Shown here: positions 59,671 to 64,000 of the stretch, piece by piece
How positions within the stretch are numbered: the stretch's first letter is position 1
Layout of the letters: each line of letters begins with the position of its first letter
Assembly: GCA_963810945.1 (NCBI GenBank)
Contig: CAWEPI010000004.1
Location: forward strand, 992,001 to 1,056,000
DNA length: 64,000 bases
Origin: JAOUEA01 sp963810945
GTDB taxonomy: Bacteria; Actinomycetota; UBA4738; HRBIN12
Reading direction: 5' to 3'
Position numbers and translations under genes: made by a program
The notes under the pieces: model-generated
Seen by the model: only the letters and a program-made list of their open reading frames with translations
What the model was told of the DNA's origin: nothing
Database searches by the model: none

Positions 59671-61206
59671 GTGAGCGACCGTTTCGACTGGAGCCCCGAG
59701 CCGGAACTGATCGGCTTCACCGACCCGGCTCGCTCTCGGGCGGCGCTCGCGGCGCTCGGCGAGGCCACCTGGCGCGAGGCCCTGGACTGGCTCTACGGAC
59801 ATGCGCTCGAGCGGCCGTTGCATCCCCGGACGTATCCGGAGTCCCGCGCGACGTTCTTCGGCCCGTCGGGCCGTCCGGCGCCAGCGCCGACCTCCCCATC
59901 GACCTCCGCGGAGGTGCTCGCCGAGTTCCGGACGCGCATCGCACCGGAGACGTTCAACGCCCAGCATCCCGGCGCCTTCAGCTACTTCACGCCTCCCCCG
60001 CTCCCGATGTCCATCGCCGGCGAGGTCCTTTCCCAGTGGATCAACCAGGGGGTGGACGTATGGCACGCGGGCCCGGTGGGGGCGTTCGTGGAGGAGGAGG
60101 TCGTCGCGTGGCTGCGGGACCTCGTGGGGTTCCCCGACGACGGCTGGGGGGTGCTCACCTCGGGGGGCGTGATGGCGAACGTGATGGCCATGACCGTCGC
60201 CCGCGACATCTGGCTCCCCCGCCTGCGCGGCCTGAGCGGGCCGCCGCGCGGCGGCGAGCTCGAGGGCGTGCGCGTCTATGCGAGCGACCAGGCGCACTTC
60301 TCGATCGCGCGCGCGCTCGACGTCCTGGGGTTCCCCGATGACACGCTGCGCGTGATCGTGTCCGACGACCGGTTTCGCCTGCAAGGCGGACCCGTGGAGG
60401 CCGCGGTCCGCGAGGATCGGGGCGCCGGCCTGACACCGCTCGCGATCGCCGCCGTCGCGGGATCCACCAACACGGGCTCGGTGGACGACGTGGCCGGGCT
60501 CGCCGACGCCGCCGAGCGTGAGAGCCTCTGGCTCCACGTGGATGCGGCCTACGGGGGCGCCGCCCGCCTCTCGCGCCGCGACGCGGATCGGGTGCCCGCG
60601 CTCGAACGCGCCGACAGCGTCACCGTCGACCCGCACAAGTGGTTCTTCCAGGCCTACGACATCGGGGCGTTGGTCGTGCGCCGGCGGGAGGACCTCCTGC
60701 GCACGTTCCACCGTGACCCGGAGTACTACCGGTCGAACCGACCGGAGGACGAGCCCCTGCACTGGTACCAGTTCTCGCTGGAGGGCACGCGCCGGTTCCG
60801 CGGTCTGAAGCTCTGGATGAGCTGGAAGCACCTGGGCACGGAGGGTCTGGGCGCCCTCGTGGAGCAGAACGACGATCTGGCCGCCTACCTCGCCGCACGC
60901 ATCGCCGAGGCGCCCGACTTCGAGGCCGAGCCACCCATCCCGGAGCTGAGCGTCGTGTGCTTCCGCCATCTGCCGGCGGCGCTCGCGCCACTCCCGCGGG
61001 AGACCGCCGACGCGTATCAGACGGCGTTGCAGCGCGCCCTCGAGGTGTCCGGCCAGGCGTGGGTGAGCACGACCACGCTCCGCGGCCGCACCTACCTGCG
61101 CGCCGGCATCGTGAATTACCTCAGCACCCGGGCCGATGTCGACCGGATGCTGGCGGCGCTGCGCGCGTGCTCAGAACGCGTCCTGGAAGAGCTCGACCTC
61201 GGCTGA
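59671..61206 (+). CDS. PLP-dependent decarboxylase (group II, aromatic amino acid type)
   Basis: The 511-residue fold-type I enzyme carries the Schiff-base Lys in SVTVDPHKWFFQAYD, the PLP-facing WLHVDAAYGGAARLS, and the N-terminal HPGAFSYFTPPPLPMSIAGE that marks glutamate/aromatic-L-amino-acid decarboxylases. It removes carboxyl from an amino acid; the exact substrate (Trp, Tyr, Glu or other) is not predictable here. It is an isolated gene whose 3' end overlaps the convergent yraN by 36 bp. Confidence 0.88.
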   Translation: MSDRFDWSPEPELIGFTDPARSRAALAALGEATWREALDWLYGHALERPLHPRTYPESRATFFGPSGRPAPAPTSPSTSAEVLAEFRTRIAPETFNAQHPGAFSYFTPPPLPMSIAGEVLSQWINQGVDVWHAGPVGAFVEEEVVAWLRDLVGFPDDGWGVLTSGGVMANVMAMTVARDIWLPRLRGLSGPPRGGELEGVRVYASDQAHFSIARALDVLGFPDDTLRVIVSDDRFRLQGGPVEAAVREDRGAGLTPLAIAAVAGSTNTGSVDDVAGLADAAERESLWLHVDAAYGGAARLSRRDADRVPALERADSVTVDPHKWFFQAYDIGALVVRRREDLLRTFHRDPEYYRSNRPEDEPLHWYQFSLEGTRRFRGLKLWMSWKHLGTEGLGALVEQNDDLAAYLAARIAEAPDFEAEPPIPELSVVCFRHLPAALAPLPRETADAYQTALQRALEVSGQAWVSTTTLRGRTYLRAGIVNYLSTRADVDRMLAALRACSERVLEELDLG

Positions 61207-61539
61207 GGAGGGAGCGCGGGCGTCGCGGACCGAGACGCTCGCCACATCGAAGCGCACGGATGCGGTCCGGACCGGGTGGGCCAGGAGGAATGCCTGGGCG
61301 ACCGCCCGCAGCTTGGCTCGCTTGCGGGCGTCGACGGCCTCCCATCCAGGGCCGAACCTGGAGCCGCGCCGGGTCTTCACCTCGCAGATCACGAGCTGCG
61401 AGCCGCGAACGAGCACCAGGTCGAGCTCGCCCAGCCGGCAGCGCCAGTTGCGCGCCACCAACCCGTATCCCTGCTCCAGGTAGCGCTGCAAGGCCGCCTC
61501 CTCGCCGGCGGCACCGAGACGCTGGCGTGCGTCCGACAT
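61171..61539 (-). CDS. YraN/UPF0102 family nuclease-like protein
   Basis: It has the restriction-endonuclease-like fold of UPF0102: GEEAALQRYLEQGYGLVARN, then GELDLVLVRGSQLVICEVKT RR, whose Asp and Glu-x-Lys match a PD-(D/E)xK active site. Length is 122 residues. It lies between comM and rnhB in many bacteria, suggesting a DNA-processing role; biochemical function is unproven. It overlaps the decarboxylase gene convergently. Confidence 0.88.
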   Translation of the reverse strand: MSDARQRLGAAGEEAALQRYLEQGYGLVARNWRCRLGELDLVLVRGSQLVICEVKTRRGSRFGPGWEAVDARKRAKLRAVAQAFLLAHPVRTASVRFDVASVSVRDARAPSSAEVELFQDAF

Positions 61540-61589
61540 GAGGATGTGACCCTACGTCGCGCCGGCGACACGACCTGAGTTCGAGGCCG

Positions 61590-61907
61590 TCAGTTCGAGG
61601 ACGGGGTGTCCGGGATCGTCGTGGGCTCGTCGCGCCGCGCGAGCTCCTCGACGTTCACATCACGCCGCGTCATCACGCGGACGTTCGCCACGAACCGGGC
61701 GGGGCGGAACATGTCCCAGACCCAGGCGTCGTTCAGCTCCACCCGGACCCAGCCTCCCTCGAGATGCTCCACGTCGACGTGGTTGGCCAGGTAGAACCGG
61801 CGCTCCGTCTCGATCACGTAGGAGAACATCGGGAGCACGTCGCGGTACTCGCGATAGAGCTCGAGCTCCCGCTCCTCTTCGAACCGCTCGATGTCGTCGT
61901 CGCTCAT
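61590..61907 (-). CDS. DUF2469 protein
   Basis: It is a DUF2469 member, nearly restricted to Actinomycetota: SDDDIERFEEERELELYREY, VIETERRFYLANHVDVEHL, NDAWVWDMFRPARFVANVRV. Mycobacterial homologues are encoded beside rnhB and lepB, as here. The start is the second ATG at 61907 (or 61910) with GGGGGG upstream; an earlier start would overlap rnhB more. The function is unknown. It supports the phylum assignment. Confidence 0.9.
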   Translation of the reverse strand: MSDDDIERFEEERELELYREYRDVLPMFSYVIETERRFYLANHVDVEHLEGGWVRVELNDAWVWDMFRPARFVANVRVMTRRDVNVEELARRDEPTTIPDTPSSN

Positions 61908-61923
61908 CATGCCCCCCAGCTTC

Positions 61924-62553
61924 TCACGCGCGTGCGCCAACCCCTCGTTCGAAGCCGGGCAGGGATGCCTGGCCGACGTTCGCGAACGAGAGGCGGTGGA
62001 TCTCGGTGGGTCCGAGCCGCTCGAGGGCCTCGAGGTGGTCGGGCGTGCCGTAGCCGCGGTTCCGGTCGAACCCGAACGCAGGGTAGCGACGGTGCAGGTT
62101 GTCCATGATGCGATCCCGCGTGACCTTCGCGACGATGCTGGCGGCCGCCACGCTGGCGCTCACCACATCGCCCTTCTTCACGGCCAGGGTGGGGAACGGC
62201 ATGCGTGGCGGGGCGAACCCGTCCGTGAGCACGTAGTCGGGCTCCGGCTCGAGCTCGCACGCGGCCTTGCGCAGGAGCGCGACGTTGCAACGGTGCAGTC
62301 CCCGGCCGTCGATCGCTGCCGGCGTCACGCGCACCACGGCGACCACGGCGCCGTCGTTGATCCGATGGAACGCCTCGCTCCGCTGTTGCGCGGACAGCTG
62401 CTTCGAGTCGCGGATCCCTTCGAGGTCGAAGTCCTCGGGCAAGATCACGGCCGCCGCCACCATCGGTCCCGCGAGGGCCCCTCGCCCGGCTTCGTCCACG
62501 CCCGCGACGCGCGCGAAGCCCTGCCCGCGCAGGGTCCGCTCGTATCGATCCAT
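61924..62553 (-). CDS. rnhB: Ribonuclease HII
   Basis: RNase HII removes ribonucleotides and RNA from DNA. The catalytic DEAG motif is in VAGVDEAGRGALAGPMVAAA, and further carboxylates lie in DSKQLSAQQR and TDGFAPPR. MDRYERTLRGQGFARVAG (ATG at 62553) is the likely start; a codon at 62580 is also open. lepB2 ends 13 bp inside the longer version. Length is 209 residues from the chosen start. Confidence 0.94.
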   Translation of the reverse strand: MDRYERTLRGQGFARVAGVDEAGRGALAGPMVAAAVILPEDFDLEGIRDSKQLSAQQRSEAFHRINDGAVVAVVRVTPAAIDGRGLHRCNVALLRKAACELEPEPDYVLTDGFAPPRMPFPTLAVKKGDVVSASVAAASIVAKVTRDRIMDNLHRRYPAFGFDRNRGYGTPDHLEALERLGPTEIHRLSFANVGQASLPGFERGVGARA

Positions 62554-62567
62554 CCCACCGCGCGCGC

Positions 62568-63263
62568 TCACGAGATCCACCCCACCCGCGAGGGGGGCCA
62601 GACGATAACGAACGCCTTCCCGATCACCTTGTCGATCGGCACGTAGCCGAGCCCTCCCTCCGCGGGCGACAGCCTCGAGTCACCGGACTGCAGCGGATTG
62701 TCGCCCAACATGAGCAGCATGCCATCCGGAACGGTAGCGGGCGCGAAGGATCGCGTGTCGACGTCGGGATCCAGGAACGGTCGGTCGATCTTCCGCCCGT
62801 CCACGTAGAGGACACCACGCCGGATCTCCCAGGTCTCGCCCGGCAACGCCCCCACACGCTTGATGAAGTCGGGGCTCTCGGGCTGCGCGACGCCCACCCC
62901 TTCCCCGATCCAATGCAGGAGCCCACCGATGAGCCCGCGACCCGGCCCCGGGACCGGACGGGGGGCCGAGAACACCAGGACGTCGCCGCGGTGGATGTCC
63001 TGCAGGTGCAGGCACACGCGGCAGACGAGGATCCGGTCCCCCGGCACGAGGGTCGGCTCCATCGAGGGCGAGGGGATGAAGAAGGCCTGGACGAGGAAGG
63101 TCTTGATCAGCACCGCCAGGACGAGGGCCGACAGGACGAGGAGGGGGAGCTCACGCCAGGACTTCCCGTTCGCGCCGTCCGGAGGGGACCGGTCGGTCGT
63201 CCTCGACCCGGCTTCGGAGGGATCCTCGTCGGGCGGCGCCGGCTCGGGCGGCCGCTGGGCCAC
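62568..63263 (-). CDS. lepB: Signal peptidase I (second copy)
   Basis: The catalytic Ser67 is in IPSPSMEPTLVPGDRIL and the Lys is in SPDFIKRVGALPG. Box E reads LLMLGDNPLQSGDSR. It has one membrane helix (about residues 39-58) after a charged Pro-rich N-terminus. The GTG at 63263 lies 4 bp beyond the rplS stop, so it is in the rplS operon, as in many actinobacteria. It and the lepB at 57.2 kb differ in the insert after box C, suggesting different substrate preferences. Confidence 0.92.
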   Translation of the reverse strand: MAQRPPEPAPPDEDPSEAGSRTTDRSPPDGANGKSWRELPLLVLSALVLAVLIKTFLVQAFFIPSPSMEPTLVPGDRILVCRVCLHLQDIHRGDVLVFSAPRPVPGPGRGLIGGLLHWIGEGVGVAQPESPDFIKRVGALPGETWEIRRGVLYVDGRKIDRPFLDPDVDTRSFAPATVPDGMLLMLGDNPLQSGDSRLSPAEGGLGYVPIDKVIGKAFVIVWPPSRVGWIS

Positions 63264-63267
63264 GTAC

Positions 63268-63843
63268 CTAGGCCTCGGCCGGCTCCTCCGCCGCTTCGGC
63301 GGAAGCCTCGTCCGGGACGGCGTCGTCGGGGATCTCGGCATCGGCCGCAGCCGCGGTCTCGGCTACGGCGGCCCCGTCGCCGTCCTCCGCCGCGACATCC
63401 GCGTCTTCGAGGAGCTCCTCGTCCTCCGGTGCAACGTCGGCCTCGGCCAGCGCCGCGGCATCGGCGGCCGCGGCCTCGAGCGCCGCGAGCTTGGTCTCGT
63501 CGAGACGCCGCTCGCGGATCCGGGCCTTCTTCCCGCGGAGCTCGCGCAGGTAGTACAGCTTGGCCCGGCGCACGGCGCCACGGGAGACGACCTCCAGCTT
63601 GGCGATGGACGGCGAGTGCACCGGGAACGTGCGCTCAACGCCGACGCCGAAGGAGATCTTGCGGACGGTGAAGGTCTCTCGCAGTCCGCCGTTCTGGCGG
63701 CGGATCACGACGCCTTGGAACACCTGCACGCGCTCGCGGTTCCCCTCCACCACACGCACGTGCACCTTGACGGTGTCACCGGGGCGGAACTCGGGGATGT
63801 CGGAGCGGAGGTAGGACTTCTCGATGAGGTCGGTCGTATTCAT
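63268..63843 (-). CDS. rplS: 50S ribosomal protein L19 with acidic tail
   Basis: L19 sits at the subunit interface. The start MNTTDLIEKSYLRSDIPEF and ISFGVGVERTFPVHSPSI are canonical. The core ends near residue 117; a further 74 Ala/Asp/Glu-rich residues form an acidic tail not found in most L19 proteins. The ATG at 63843 fits the family; a more upstream start is not supported. It lies 46 bp after trmD. Confidence 0.95.
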   Translation of the reverse strand: MNTTDLIEKSYLRSDIPEFRPGDTVKVHVRVVEGNRERVQVFQGVVIRRQNGGLRETFTVRKISFGVGVERTFPVHSPSIAKLEVVSRGAVRRAKLYYLRELRGKKARIRERRLDETKLAALEAAAADAAALAEADVAPEDEELLEDADVAAEDGDGAAVAETAAAADAEIPDDAVPDEASAEAAEEPAEA

Positions 63844-63857
63844 GGCAACGGTGAACG

Positions 63858-63863
63858 AGTGTA
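63858..63863 (-). promoter_or_regulatory. -10 element upstream of rplS
   Basis: Minus-strand TACACT lies 14 nt before the rplS ATG, in the 46-bp gap after trmD, so rplS may also have its own start with a short leader lacking a ribosome site. Confidence 0.4.
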
Positions 63864-63889
63864 CCAGCGGCACCGGAGCCGCCCGAGGG

Positions 63890-64000
63890 CTATCCGCCCT
63901 GGTCGGGATCGAGATCGGGCCGGTTGCGGCGGGTCTTGGCGCGGGCCGCCTCGAGCCGCCAGCGCGCGATCTCCGCGTGGTTCCCCGACCGCAGCACGTC
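63890..64000 (-). CDS. trmD: tRNA (guanine-N1)-methyltransferase, C-terminal end (partial)
   Basis: Only the last 36 codons are in the window. The product reads DVLRSGNHAEIARWRLEAAR and then AKTRRNRPDLDPDQGG before TAG. This matches the TrmD C-terminus, where the DVLLSGNHxxIxxWR motif is diagnostic. The trmD-rplS order is standard. The remainder lies beyond 64000. Confidence 0.88.
   Translation of the reverse strand, partial: DVLRSGNHAEIARWRLEAARAKTRRNRPDLDPDQGG

Noticed and set aside
1..64000. CRISPR arrays, tRNA or rRNA genes, insertion sequences
   Set aside because: I found no direct-repeat/spacer pattern, no cloverleaf T-loop signature in an intergenic region, and no transposase. The only tandem repeat is the 11-bp array at 15.05 kb.

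Overview
The window is about 64 kb of very GC-rich DNA (roughly 70% by eye). It carries almost nothing but conserved core genes in the order typical of Actinomycetota: rny-recX-recA, cinA, ftsK, rnj, dapA, dapB, pnp, rpsO, ribF, truB, nrnA, rbfA, infB, ylxR, nusA, rimP, proS, ispG, rasP, dxr, cdsA, frr, pyrH, tsf, rpsB, a WhiG/FliA sigma factor, xerC, dprA, comM, yraN, a DUF2469 gene, rnhB, lepB, rplS, trmD. GTG starts are frequent, 4-bp GTGA/ATGA stop-start overlaps are common, and there is a GAAC-N4-GTTC LexA box at recA. RNase Y beside RecX and the deep synteny suggest an actinobacterium outside the classical Streptomyces/Mycobacterium lineages, probably an uncultured one. I cannot place it further from sequence alone.

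Layout. 1-5.4 kb (minus): rny (partial), recX, recA with SOS promoter, thpR, cinA, a RodZ-like gene. 5.4-7 kb (plus): ppa, a GNAT acetyltransferase, an unknown gene. 7-12 kb (minus): ftsK, rnj, dapA. 12-14.2 kb: PduO-type adenosyltransferase, a lipoprotein, a SixA-like phosphatase, a LysE-type exporter. 14.2-21.4 kb (minus): PIG-L deacetylase, dapB, M16 peptidase, pnp, rpsO, an acyltransferase. 21.4-26.7 kb: DUF998 protein, ribF, then the main accessory island: a membrane-anchored kinase, a PAP2 phosphatase and a UPF0104 flippase-like protein. 26.8-35.3 kb (minus): truB to proS translation operon. 35.3-37.6 kb (plus): trpEG behind a Trp-codon leader peptide. 37.6-54.4 kb (minus): a secreted protein, ispG, yjbQ, a two-component system, rasP, dxr, cdsA, frr, pyrH, tsf, rpsB, a beta-propeller protein, an M23-like protein, sigma factor, xerC. 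54.4-64 kb: dprA and comM, lepB1, phosphate transporter plus DUF47, a PLP decarboxylase, and yraN-DUF2469-rnhB-lepB2-rplS-trmD.

The genes mostly serve translation, RNA decay (RNases Y and J, PNPase, NrnA), lysine/diaminopimelate and isoprenoid (MEP) synthesis, phospholipid synthesis, and DNA uptake or recombination. No tRNA, rRNA, IS element, prophage or CRISPR array was seen, and no gap longer than about 260 bp lacks a gene.

Two points matter to a user of this annotation. First, many genes, including essential ones (dapA, ribF, truB, infB, rpsB), are broken by single-base frameshifts. Nearly all that I can resolve are one-base insertions, so I treat them as assembly errors and give the coordinates of the restored gene. 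Second, several operon heads show a -10-like hexamer 6-9 nt before the start codon with no Shine-Dalgarno sequence, which indicates leaderless mRNAs. The Trp leader peptide is one of them.
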